From contig NZ_JADNYM010000009.1 of assembly GCF_015708085.1 (NCBI RefSeq), forward strand, positions 62,001-126,000: a stretch of 64,000 nucleotides of DNA. Reading direction: 5' to 3'. The notes beneath the pieces were generated by a model. The model saw nothing but the letters and a program-made list of their open reading frames with translations, was not told where the DNA came from and ran no database searches. Positions 27,712 through 35,585 of the stretch are shown piece by piece; the stretch's first letter is position 1; the number at the start of each line of letters is the position of its first letter. This DNA comes from Arthrobacter terrae. Its GTDB lineage: Bacteria; Actinomycetota; Actinomycetes; Actinomycetales; Micrococcaceae. A program made the translations under genes and the position numbers.

Positions 27712-28251
27712 ATGCAGATCTTTACCGTTGGCCATTCGACACATCCGCTGGAGGAATTTGTCTCCTTACTCAAGGCCCATCAGGTTCAAGCCGTTGTCGA
27801 TGTCCGTACGGTTCCCAAATCGCGGCACAATCCGCAGTTCATGACCGACGCCATGGCCGAATCCTTGCCCGGGCATGGGATCTCTTACCGGAGGCTGGAG
27901 GCCCTTGGCGGGCTGCGGCACGCAAAGAAAGACAGCGCCACCGGGATTAACGGTGCCTGGCGCAACGCCTCGTTCCGGGGATATGCGGATTACATGCAGA
28001 CACCGGAATTCGCCGCCGGCATTAAGGAACTGATGGAGATCGCGGACACCACGCCGACGGCGATCATGTGTGCCGAAGCGGTGCCGTGGCGCTGCCATCG
28101 GTCGCTGATTGGCGATGCACTGCTGGTCCGTGGCGTTGAAGTGCTGGACATTATGACCGAAAAGTCCGCCAAGCCCCATACACTCACGTCCTTCGCCAAG
28201 GCCTCAGGAACCACCGTCACTTACCCACCCGACGAGGCTCAGGACCACTAG
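27712..28251 (+). CDS. DUF488 domain protein
   Basis: A 179-residue DUF488 protein. It starts MQIFTVGHSTHPLEEFVSLL and contains VVDVRTVPKSRHNPQF, YRRLEALGG and AIMCAEAVPWRCHRSLIGDA; the paired Cys lie in CAEAVPWRC. The family is widespread and its function is unknown; the conserved Cys suggest redox or metal chemistry. The start at 27712 has AGGAA five bases upstream. It is divergent from the peptide importer and convergent with mnmA. Confidence 0.9.
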   Translation: MQIFTVGHSTHPLEEFVSLLKAHQVQAVVDVRTVPKSRHNPQFMTDAMAESLPGHGISYRRLEALGGLRHAKKDSATGINGAWRNASFRGYADYMQTPEFAAGIKELMEIADTTPTAIMCAEAVPWRCHRSLIGDALLVRGVEVLDIMTEKSAKPHTLTSFAKASGTTVTYPPDEAQDH

Positions 28252-28288
28252 CGCGCCGGAAATCCGGGCGGCAATAAGGCTTGGTTCG

Positions 28289-29464
28289 TCAGAGGGCCGG
28301 GCGGGCCAGCGAACGGGCGGTATCAATCGTTGCCTGTCCGAGCACGCGCGTACCTTGATAGAGCACCACCGTCTGGCCCGGCGACACCCCACGGAGCGGT
28401 TCGATCAGCGTTACCAGCAGCTCCGCCCGAAGGCTGCCGCCGCCGTCGTCCGTCATTTCGACCCGTGCCCGTGCCGGAACGGGATCGCCGTGGGCGCGGA
28501 CCTGCGCGTGACAATCAAAGGTTTCCGACATCGCGGGTTCCGCCAGACCAGCCGCGGGAATGCCCGCAAGAGCCTGTGGGATCGGCTCGCCGGCCCAGGA
28601 CAGCTTGATGCCGCGGATCTCATCGATCGCCAACAGCGCCTGCGGTCCCACCACCACCTTGTTTTCCTTGGGCCGGATCTCCAGCACGAAGCGCGGCTTT
28701 CCGTCCGCTGCCGGGGTACCCAGCTTAAGCCCGCGGCGCTGACCGACGGTGAACGCATTGGCGCCCGGATGCTCCCCGACCTTGGCACCGGACTCATCGA
28801 CGATGTCTCCGGTGCTCATTTGGATCTTCTCCGCCAGCCAACCTGCTGTGTCGCCGTCGGGAATGAAGCAGATGTCATGGCTGTCAGGCTTTTTGGCCAC
28901 GGACAGGCCGCGGCGCTCGGCCTCGGCACGGACCTCTGCCTTGGACGGAGTGTCCGCCAGCGGGAACATTGAATGCCTGAGCTGCTCATGGGTCAGCACA
29001 CCCAGGACATAGCTCTGGTCCTTGGCCCAGTCGGCCGCACGGTGCAGTTCCATATTGCCGTTGCCATCCTGAACCACCTTGGCGTAGTGCCCGGTGCAGA
29101 CGGCATCGAAGCCTAGTGCAATGGCCTTTTCCAGCAGCGCCGCGAACTTGATCCGCTCATTACAGCGCATGCACGGATTGGGCGTGCGGCCGGCGGCGTA
29201 TTCGTCAATGAAATCCTGGACTACGTCTTCTTTGAAGCGCTCGGAGAAGTCCCAGACATAATAGGGAATACCGAGTTTGTCGCAGGCCCGCCAGGCGTCA
29301 TTGGAATCCTCCACGGTGCAGCAGCCGCGGCTGCCGGTCCGCAGCGTCCCGGGCATACGCGAAAGCGCGAGGTGAACGCCGACGACGTCATGCCCGGCGT
29401 CCACGGCGCGCGCTGCGGCGACGGCCGAGTCCACTCCCCCGCTCATGGCGGCTAATACTCGCAT
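28289..29464 (-). CDS. mnmA: tRNA-specific 2-thiouridylase MnmA
   Basis: A 391-residue enzyme that thiolates U34 of Lys, Glu and Gln tRNAs. The PP-loop [15 protein letters not shown] is at the N-terminus. The first catalytic Cys is in [14 protein letters not shown] and the second in [11 protein letters not shown]. The C-terminal barrel domain is intact. The start at 29464 follows AGGAGAGG. It lies 51 bases downstream of a cysteine desulfurase on the same strand, the obvious sulfur donor. The neighbouring MetE-like gene is also typical of this locus in actinobacteria. Confidence 0.97.
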   Translation of the reverse strand: MRVLAAMSGGVDSAVAAARAVDAGHDVVGVHLALSRMPGTLRTGSRGCCTVEDSNDAWRACDKLGIPYYVWDFSERFKEDVVQDFIDEYAAGRTPNPCMRCNERIKFAALLEKAIALGFDAVCTGHYAKVVQDGNGNMELHRAADWAKDQSYVLGVLTHEQLRHSMFPLADTPSKAEVRAEAERRGLSVAKKPDSHDICFIPDGDTAGWLAEKIQMSTGDIVDESGAKVGEHPGANAFTVGQRRGLKLGTPAADGKPRFVLEIRPKENKVVVGPQALLAIDEIRGIKLSWAGEPIPQALAGIPAAGLAEPAMSETFDCHAQVRAHGDPVPARARVEMTDDGGGSLRAELLVTLIEPLRGVSPGQTVVLYQGTRVLGQATIDTARSLARPAL

Positions 29465-29515
29465 TACTTACCTCTCCTGATGTGCTTCGGCGGCGAAAGA
29501 GCCGCGCCGGTCCAG

Positions 29516-30751
29516 CTATTGGTTGCTGGTGTCATGTTTAGTGCTGGCCGTCTGGATGGTGGAGACGTGGGAAGCCATGCCCGCGTGTTTCGCCCGCGCA
29601 TACGCCTCCGGCAGGGCGGCCACGAGTTTCTCAACGTCCGCCGGCCCGGATGTATGCCCCAGGCTAAAGCGCTGGGCACCGCGGGCGGCCTCTTCCGTCA
29701 GCCCCATGGCCAGCAGAACGTGGGAGGGGCGGGGAACGCCGGCGGTGCAGGCGGAGCCTGTGGAGGATTCGATGCCCATCATATCGAGCAAGAACAGTAG
29801 CGAATCCCCCTCACAGCCCGGGAAGGTGAAGTGCGCATTGCCGGGCAGTCGCTGCTCGGGCGCATCGAAAGGATCCCGACCGCGAAGTACTGCATCGGGG
29901 ACAGCCGAGCGAACTCCGGCAATCAACGCGTCGCGCAAACCAGCAATTCTCGCACCTTCGGCGGGTTGATGTTCGACGACGTCCTGGGCCGCCGCCGCGA
30001 AGGCAGCGATCGAGGCGGTGGCCAAGGTGCCGGAACGCACGTCACGCTCCTGGCCACCACCGTGCTGGACCGGAACGAGTTTGACCGCGCGGCCCAACAG
30101 CAAAGCGCCGACTCCTACCGGGCCGCCCATTTTATGCCCGCTGACGGACATTGCGGCCAGACCGGAGGCGGCGAAGCTGACCGGGATGGAGCCAAAGGCC
30201 TGCACCGCATCCGAATGCACCGGAATACCGTGCACGGCCGCGAGCGCCGTCACCTCCGCAATCGGCTGGACGGTGCCGACTTCATTGTTGGCCCACATCA
30301 CGGTGACCAGCGCGACGGAGTCCGCGCCGCCGTCGAGCTCTGCCTTCAGCGCATCCAGGCGGAGCATCCCGTCGGCGTCCACCGGCAGCCAGACAACCTC
30401 CGCGCCCTCATGCTTCTCCAGCCAGGCGACCGTGTCCTGTACCGCAGCGTGTTCCACCGAGGAGACCAGGATGCGATTCCGGGCCGGATCCGCGGCATTG
30501 CGCGCCCAGAAGAGTCCTTTGACGGCCAAGTTGTCCGCCTCGGTTCCACCGGACGTAAAAATGACCTCGGACGAATGGGCGCCAGCGACCGCAGCGAGGA
30601 TTTCGCGGGCCTGCTCCACCACCGCACGGGCACGTCGGCCGGAGCCGTGCAGCGAGGAGGGGTTGCCGCTACGGCTGAGTTCACTGGTCAATGCGGCCAA
30701 CGCGGGCCCTGAAAGAGGCGTAGTTGCCGCATGGTCGAGGTACACGGGCAT
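29516..30751 (-). CDS. Cysteine desulfurase (IscS/NifS family)
   Basis: A 411-residue PLP enzyme that removes sulfur from cysteine for tRNA thiolation and Fe-S assembly. It begins MPVYLDHAATTPLSG. It carries FTSGGTEADNLAV, the PLP-Lys motif SVSGHKMGGPVGVGAL and the catalytic Cys in SSTGSACTAGVPRPSH. The sequence is full length for the family, with a short extra C-terminal tail. Transcription is probably leaderless from TAGAAT. The pairing with mnmA suggests it feeds that enzyme. Confidence 0.95.
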   Translation of the reverse strand: MPVYLDHAATTPLSGPALAALTSELSRSGNPSSLHGSGRRARAVVEQAREILAAVAGAHSSEVIFTSGGTEADNLAVKGLFWARNAADPARNRILVSSVEHAAVQDTVAWLEKHEGAEVVWLPVDADGMLRLDALKAELDGGADSVALVTVMWANNEVGTVQPIAEVTALAAVHGIPVHSDAVQAFGSIPVSFAASGLAAMSVSGHKMGGPVGVGALLLGRAVKLVPVQHGGGQERDVRSGTLATASIAAFAAAAQDVVEHQPAEGARIAGLRDALIAGVRSAVPDAVLRGRDPFDAPEQRLPGNAHFTFPGCEGDSLLFLLDMMGIESSTGSACTAGVPRPSHVLLAMGLTEEAARGAQRFSLGHTSGPADVEKLVAALPEAYARAKHAGMASHVSTIQTASTKHDTSNQ

Positions 30752-30757
30752 CGGTCA

Positions 30758-30763
30758 ATTCTA
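30758..30763 (-). promoter_or_regulatory. Leaderless -10 box (TAGAAT) of the cysteine desulfurase
   Basis: TAGAAT on the minus strand is followed by six bases (TGACCG) and the ATG at 30751. There is no ribosome site. The -35 region is weak. Confidence 0.5.
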
Positions 30764-30831
30764 CCGCGCCGGCCGACCGCGGCCCATTCGCCCTTGATGT
30801 GCGGGCGATCTGCCCACCGTGACGGCGCCAG

Positions 30832-31533
30832 TCAGGACTGGGGCCGCGGCGCAGCAGGCACACCCGCGGTCGGGCTGCAGGTGATCCTGGCGCAGCAATA
30901 GGGGCCATCAGGATCGGGCAGCACCTGATGGATTTCGTCGGCGCAGCCGCTCAATGCACCGGTAAGAAGGGCCGCGTTCAGCCCGCAGACAACGTCCCGG
31001 TGTCGGTGGGCCAACCGATGAAAGGGGCAGTTTCCGAGCAGATACCCGCCCTGCCCATCGGGTTCCGGGGAGTACCCGGTCTGCGTCAGCATCCCGTCGA
31101 TCGTCCCGGCCGCGGAGCCAAGTTCGTTGCCCGCCTCAAACGCGACCTGTGCCAACACATCGCGGACGGGTGATCCGTCGGCACTGGATTTCTCAATCGC
31201 CGCGGCCATCAGCCGGGCCGCGAGATCGTAGGAGCGTTCGGGCACGGAAACCGCGACTTCGGGGCGGACCGTGCGGTACAGCTTCGCCGGGCGCCCGGAT
31301 CCGGGGCCGCTGCGGCCGCCCCGTTTCCGATTCTCGGTGCTGAGCAGTCCACTGGCCACGAGCCGCTCCAGCTGGACGGCGGCCGTGCTGCGCGGAATGC
31401 CGGCGGATCCGGCCAATTGGTCCCGGCTCATCGCCTCGGGGCTGCGCCGCAACAGCTCGTAGAGAGTGCGCCGGACGGGATCGCCGAGCGCGGCGACAGC
31501 CATCAGCCGGGCTTCCTGATCCGGTTCCTGCAT
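30832..31533 (-). CDS. Cys-rich winged-helix regulator (SufR-like, COG2345 type)
   Basis: A 233-residue regulator. The N-terminal winged helix (residues ~10-75) reads LGDPVRRTLYELLRR ... GIPRSTAAVQLERLVASGLL. The C-terminal sensor region holds cysteines at 169, 183, 197, 213 and 214, in the pattern C-X13-C-X13-C-X15-CC, starting NCPFHRLAHRHRDVVCGLN. SufR Fe-S repressors use a very similar C-X12-C-X13-C-X14-C arrangement, so an Fe-S or metal ligand is plausible (inference). GGAAG precedes the ATG. It diverges from the folE operon and probably controls it through the inverted repeat at 31577-31607. Confidence 0.85.
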   Translation of the reverse strand: MQEPDQEARLMAVAALGDPVRRTLYELLRRSPEAMSRDQLAGSAGIPRSTAAVQLERLVASGLLSTENRKRGGRSGPGSGRPAKLYRTVRPEVAVSVPERSYDLAARLMAAAIEKSSADGSPVRDVLAQVAFEAGNELGSAAGTIDGMLTQTGYSPEPDGQGGYLLGNCPFHRLAHRHRDVVCGLNAALLTGALSGCADEIHQVLPDPDGPYCCARITCSPTAGVPAAPRPQS

Positions 31534-31557
31534 GGCTTCCCTTCCGAGTTAACATCC

Positions 31558-31586
31558 TTGACATTTCGAGTGTGCGCTTCTAAAGT
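31558..31586 (+). promoter_or_regulatory. Near-consensus promoter of the folE operon
   Basis: TTGACA (31558-31563), a 17-base spacer and TAAAGT (31581-31586) form one of the best sigma-70-type promoters in the window. The leader to the folE ATG is about 98 bases. Confidence 0.75.
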
Positions 31587-31607
31587 CAGAAACACAAGAT
31601 TTAGAAG
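31577..31607. promoter_or_regulatory. Inverted-repeat operator overlapping the folE promoter
   Basis: CTTCTAAA (31577-31584) and TTTAGAAG (31600-31607) form a perfect 8-base inverted repeat with 15 bases between the arms. The left arm covers the -10 box and the right arm lies around +10. A repressor bound here would block transcription of the folE operon. The divergent Cys-rich regulator is the obvious candidate. Confidence 0.65.
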
Positions 31608-31690
31608 ACGCCCGGGTCAATTATTATGCGGAGTTGGCAGGCGCCGTGAGACGAATACACCGGTTGCAAGGTCCAGGAGGGCACCACAAA

Positions 31691-32320
31691 ATGTTGACGC
31701 AAATGCAGGCACCCACCGCACTGCTCGAAAGCCATCGCGGGCCCGGTCCCGATTTAAGCACCCATGATGCCGACCCTACCGGCGTCATCAATCTGCCGGC
31801 GGCCGAGCACGCCATCGCTGATTTTCTGCGTGCGCTGGGACGCGATGTGAACGCCCCGGACCTTGCCCAGACGCCCCGACGTGTCGCCGGCGCTTTTTCC
31901 GAAATGCTCACGCCGCGGCAGACATCCTGGACCACCTTCCCCAACGATGCCGGCTACAGCGAGCTGGTCCTGGTCAAGAACATCCCGTTCCACTCACTGT
32001 GCGAACATCATTTGCTTCCGTTCCGCGGAGTCGCCCACATTGGCTATCTGCCCGGCGATCGGTTATTGGGCCTGTCAAAGCTGGCACGTGCCCTTGAGCT
32101 TTTTGCCCGGAATCTGCAGGTTCAGGAGCGACTGACAATCCAGGTGGCGGACTGGCTGATGGAGACGCTCAACCCTCGCGGTGCCGGTGTGGTCCTGGAG
32201 GCAGAGCACCTGTGCATGTCCCTGCGGGGAGTTCAGAGCAGCGGAACCACAACGCGCACCTCGATGTTCTACGGTGAACTCGGGGTACCGGGACCCCTTC
32301 GGGACCAGTTCCCGAACTGA
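31691..32320 (+). CDS. folE: GTP cyclohydrolase I
   Basis: A 209-residue enzyme converting GTP to dihydroneopterin triphosphate, the entry to folates and pterins. Zinc ligands are Cys104 and His107 in FHSLCEHHLLPF and Cys175 in EHLCMSLRG. SKLARALELFARNLQVQERL and the C-terminal RTSMFYGEL are intact. The start at 31691 lies behind AGGAGG. Actinobacteria normally carry folE beside ftsH, so this is probably an additional, regulated copy (inference). It is the first gene of the four-gene operon. Just after the stop a 16-base segment is repeated. Confidence 0.95.
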   Translation: MLTQMQAPTALLESHRGPGPDLSTHDADPTGVINLPAAEHAIADFLRALGRDVNAPDLAQTPRRVAGAFSEMLTPRQTSWTTFPNDAGYSELVLVKNIPFHSLCEHHLLPFRGVAHIGYLPGDRLLGLSKLARALELFARNLQVQERLTIQVADWLMETLNPRGAGVVLEAEHLCMSLRGVQSSGTTTRTSMFYGELGVPGPLRDQFPN

Positions 32321-32344
32321 TTCCTCCCTTCCCGAACTGATTCC
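32309..32344 (+). repeat. 16-base repeat across the folE stop
   Basis: TTCCCGAACTGATTCC occurs at 32309-32324, containing the folE TGA, and again at 32329-32344. The 20-base offset is not in frame. The 119-base gap to the next gene holds nothing else recognised. Confidence 0.85.
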
Positions 32345-32439
32345 ACCCCGCCCGCAGCTAAAGCCCCGCCCCCAGCTGCCGTTCCACCCGTATTCCCGGA
32401 ACAACCCGTCGTCCTCGCAACCTTGGAAATGAGCACACC

Positions 32440-33714
32440 ATGACCGGAACAGCCGCCGCCAGTCCACAGCTTCCTGATTCCGGGGCGCAACCGAACGCCA
32501 TGGTGATCATTGGAGCCGGGCTTGCCGGCGCCACGGCTGCAGCCACGCTTCGTGCCGAAGGTTTTGCCGGTCCCGTGGTCCTGATCGGCGGCGAGGATGC
32601 GATCCCGTATCTGCGCCCGCCGCTGTCCAAGGGCTTCCTCGCCGGCACCGAAACTGCCGATTCCCTGCCGGTCTATCCACACACCTGGTATGCGGAGCAC
32701 CATGTCGAGCTCATCATCTCCGACGCAGCCATCTCCTTTGATGCCACGGCCCACACGGTGACGCTGGCCAGCGGCCGAGTCGTCACTTACGCGAAGCTCC
32801 TACTGGCCACGGGGGCCACCGTGCGGCGGCTGTCCGTGCCGGGTTCGGAGTTGGCGGGCGTGCAGTATTTCCGAACTCGTGCAGACGCCGAGGCGCTGCG
32901 CGCCGAGCTGGCCGGCGGCGGGCGACGGCTGGTGCTGATAGGTTCCGGCTGGATTGGCATGGAAATAGCCGCGTCTGCACGAACGCTGGGCAACGACGTG
33001 ACGCTGCTGGGACTTGAAGATGTTCCCTTGAGTAACGCCATTGGATCCGAGCTGGGCCGCGTCTTTATGGCCAGGCATGAGCAGGCCGGCGTTCAGTTCC
33101 GCCTGCCGGCCTCCGCTGCGGCGATTAAGGGCGACGACGACGGCAGAGTCACCAGCGTCGTAACCAGTGCCGGGGAAACCCTGCCGGCGGATCTGGTCGT
33201 GATCGCGGTCGGCGTCCTGCCGAACACCGCCTTGGCCGAAACCGCCGGGCTGAGCATCACCAACGGCATCCGTACAGACTCGGGCTTGCACACGAGCACT
33301 GCGGACGTCTTCGCGGCCGGGGATGTTGCCAATGCGATGCATCCGGTGACTGGTGAATTCGCCCGAAGCGAGCACTGGGCCAATGCCATAGCCGGTGGAA
33401 AGACCGCAGCCCGATCCATGCTGGGCCAGGACGCTGCGCTGGCGGATATCCCGTACTTTTACACGGACCAGTTTGACCTCGGGATGGAATACTCCGGCTA
33501 CGCCGCGCTGGCGAAGTCGGCAGAACTGGTGATCCGGGGTAGTTTGGAAAACCACGAGTTCATTGCCTTCTGGGTTCTCGACCGCAAGGTGGTCGCGGGA
33601 ATGAACGTCAATGTCTGGGACGTCCAGGATGCGATCAAGGCACTGATTGGCAGCGGGCGTCAGGTGGACACACAGCGGTTGGCTGATCCGAAAATTGCCT
33701 TGGATACCCTTTGA
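32440..33714 (+). CDS. NAD(P)/FAD-dependent ferredoxin-reductase-like oxidoreductase
   Basis: A 424-residue flavoprotein of the rubredoxin/ferredoxin reductase group used by dioxygenase and P450 systems. The FAD Rossmann motif is MVIIGAGLAGATAAATLRAE (GAGLAG at ~25-30). The NAD(P) motif is LVLIGSGWIGMEIAAS (GSGWIG at ~169-174). The second FAD motif is STADVFAAGDVAN, and a reductase C-terminal domain follows. No ferredoxin gene is adjacent, so the electron acceptor is unknown; Fe-S proteins are the usual partners. Its stop overlaps the next start by one base (TGATG). Confidence 0.88.
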   Translation: MTGTAAASPQLPDSGAQPNAMVIIGAGLAGATAAATLRAEGFAGPVVLIGGEDAIPYLRPPLSKGFLAGTETADSLPVYPHTWYAEHHVELIISDAAISFDATAHTVTLASGRVVTYAKLLLATGATVRRLSVPGSELAGVQYFRTRADAEALRAELAGGGRRLVLIGSGWIGMEIAASARTLGNDVTLLGLEDVPLSNAIGSELGRVFMARHEQAGVQFRLPASAAAIKGDDDGRVTSVVTSAGETLPADLVVIAVGVLPNTALAETAGLSITNGIRTDSGLHTSTADVFAAGDVANAMHPVTGEFARSEHWANAIAGGKTAARSMLGQDAALADIPYFYTDQFDLGMEYSGYAALAKSAELVIRGSLENHEFIAFWVLDRKVVAGMNVNVWDVQDAIKALIGSGRQVDTQRLADPKIALDTL

Positions 33715-34676
33715 TGAAAGGTATGACCGCTCTTTCGGGGGTCGCTGAGCGAACGCCAAGCCAGTTCAGTTATCAACCTCCACTCCTGCACCCGGTCCAC
33801 GATTTCGGCGGCCGGTCCTTCGATTTCAGCCGGCGTGTGGCCATTATGGCGATCATCAATCGCACACCTGATTCGTTTTACGACGGCGGCCGGACGTTTG
33901 CGCTGCAGGCTGCGGTGGCCGCCGCACATCAGGCCGTCGAGGACGGGGCGGATTGGCTGGACATCGGCGGTGTTCCTTTCTCTCCGGGTCCGGCCCTCAG
34001 CGCCAAGGAGGAAGCCGAACGGGTGGTCCCGGTCATCGAGGCGGTGGCTGCCCGCAGCGACGTGATCATCTCCGTCGATACGTATTTGCCGGAGGTGGCC
34101 GAGCTAAGCATCGCCGCCGGAGCCCACGTGATCAATGACACCACCGGACTGCAGAATCCGGAGTTGGCCGCCGTTGTCGCCGCCAGCGGTGCGCACCTGG
34201 TGATTACCCACAGCCTGGCCCGACCCCGGACGGTCTTTCCGCGCCCGGCGTATGGTGATGTGGTCGCTGAGGTGGCTGATTTCCTCCGCCGAAAGGCGGA
34301 CTATGCCGTGGAATTAGGCATCAACGCGGATAAGATCCTCATTGACCCGGGCCATGATCTAAACAAAAATACGCTGCATTCGTTGGAAATTACCCGACGG
34401 TTCAATGAGATTGCCGCCATCGGTTTTCCCGCTCTCGCGGCCGTCTCGAACAAAGACTTCATTGGCGAGACACTTAACCAGGAGAAAGCGGACCGCACGG
34501 AGGGGTCCTTGGCCGCCGCCGTGATCTGCATTCTCGGTGGCGCCCGGGTAGTACGGATGCACAATGTGGCCGCCGCACACTCTGCCGTCAGATTCACCGA
34601 GTCAGTGCTGGGCTGGCGCCCACCGGCGTACCTGCTGCATAACATGGGCGAGCGCAATGAACCGGCCGCCCGATGA
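33714..34676 (+). CDS. Dihydropteroate-synthase-like protein with altered motifs
   Basis: A 320-residue TIM-barrel of the DHPS family. Family landmarks are recognisable but changed. MGILNVTPDSFSDGG reads MAIINRTPDSFYDGG. The pterin-site GGESTRPG loop reads GGVPFSPG. The DPGIGFGKT loop reads DPGHDLNKNT. The SRKSF motif reads SNKDF. These resemble the FolP2 group of actinobacteria rather than canonical FolP, so p-aminobenzoate condensation is uncertain. The ATG at 33714 overlaps the reductase stop; a TTG at 33711 is the alternative. The stop overlaps the RibD-like gene by four bases. Confidence 0.85.
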   Translation: MKGMTALSGVAERTPSQFSYQPPLLHPVHDFGGRSFDFSRRVAIMAIINRTPDSFYDGGRTFALQAAVAAAHQAVEDGADWLDIGGVPFSPGPALSAKEEAERVVPVIEAVAARSDVIISVDTYLPEVAELSIAAGAHVINDTTGLQNPELAAVVAASGAHLVITHSLARPRTVFPRPAYGDVVAEVADFLRRKADYAVELGINADKILIDPGHDLNKNTLHSLEITRRFNEIAAIGFPALAAVSNKDFIGETLNQEKADRTEGSLAAAVICILGGARVVRMHNVAAAHSAVRFTESVLGWRPPAYLLHNMGERNEPAAR

Positions 34677-35458
34677 TCCAGCCGATCAACCGCATTTTCC
34701 CCGAACCGTCCGCCGCCGCCACGGATGAGCAGTTGCTGCAGTGGTACGCCGCGCCGGACGCGGGCAGAACAAGTCCCGCCGAAGCTCGGGTCAGTTTCAA
34801 TTTCATCGCCAGTCTGGACGGTGCGGCCACCGTCGAAGGACGATCAGGGGGCCTGGGTAGTGCCGCCGATCAGCGCATTTTCAAACTGTTGCGTCGCCAC
34901 GCGGATGTAGTGCTGCTCGGCGCTGCGACCGTCCGGGCCGAAGGATACGAAGGTGACCTGCTCGACAGCGAGGCGCAGCGCTGGCGGGTACGCCATGGTA
35001 AGGCCGCACACCCAACGGTGGCCATTGTCTCCGGCTCGCTGCGTCTTGACCCGGAAAGCGATTTTTTCACCCGTGCACCCGTTCGGCCGCTGATTTTCAC
35101 CACCGGAACGGCCCCGGCACGGCAGCGGAAGGCCCTTGAACGAGTCGCCGATATTGTCAGCGCCGGAACGCGAGAGCTCGACATTGACGCCGTCGTTGCG
35201 GAGCTGACGTCCCGCGGGCTGAACGGCATTCACTCCGAAGGCGGCCCACACCTGTTCGGCTCATTCGAGGACGCCGGTCGGGTGGACGAGCTGTGCTTGT
35301 CCCTTTCCCCATTGCTCGTCGGTGGCGAGGGACCGCGAATCAGCAACGCCCTCTCCCAAGGCAACCCGGCTACGGCTCCCCAAGGGATGCGGCTGGCACA
35401 TGTACTGCACAGCGGGGAAATGCTGTTTCTACGTTACTTGCGTGACCCACGCCTGTAA
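34673..35458 (+). CDS. RibD C-terminal/DHFR-fold pyrimidine reductase family protein
   Basis: A 261-residue protein of the RibD_C family, which shares the dihydrofolate-reductase fold. FNFIASLDGAATVEGRSGGL, LLRRHADVVLLGAATVRAEG and the NADPH-side GIHSEGGPHLFGSF are clear, as is ELCLSLSPLLVGG. It has no deaminase domain. Family members reduce riboflavin intermediates. The M. tuberculosis homologue Rv2671 has been reported to act on dihydrofolate, which fits a pterin role in this operon (inference). It overlaps the DHPS-like gene by four bases and closes the operon. Confidence 0.87.
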   Translation: MIQPINRIFPEPSAAATDEQLLQWYAAPDAGRTSPAEARVSFNFIASLDGAATVEGRSGGLGSAADQRIFKLLRRHADVVLLGAATVRAEGYEGDLLDSEAQRWRVRHGKAAHPTVAIVSGSLRLDPESDFFTRAPVRPLIFTTGTAPARQRKALERVADIVSAGTRELDIDAVVAELTSRGLNGIHSEGGPHLFGSFEDAGRVDELCLSLSPLLVGGEGPRISNALSQGNPATAPQGMRLAHVLHSGEMLFLRYLRDPRL

Positions 35459-35495
35459 CGCAGCCAGGCCCTCCGTCGGGGCCGTAGAGCTGTCA

Positions 35496-35506
35496 TCGGT
35501 ACAATC
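35496..35506 (+). promoter_or_regulatory. Probable promoter -10 region (TACAAT) upstream of the J-domain gene
   Basis: TCGGTACAATC is identical to the 11-mer before the GPDPase-membrane gene. The -10 hexamer TACAAT is at 35500-35505, leaving a leader of roughly 70-75 bases. Confidence 0.4.
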
Positions 35507-35585
35507 AACGGAACACGCGCAGCGGCCCCGGCATCCTGCCGAGGGCTGCAGCAAAGACAGATAAAAGACATGGGAAGGGCCTTGG

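Noticed and set aside
31593-31690. Tetrahydrofolate riboswitch in the folE leader
   Set aside because: No recognised conserved core of either THF riboswitch class was found; the leader is explained by a promoter and operator.
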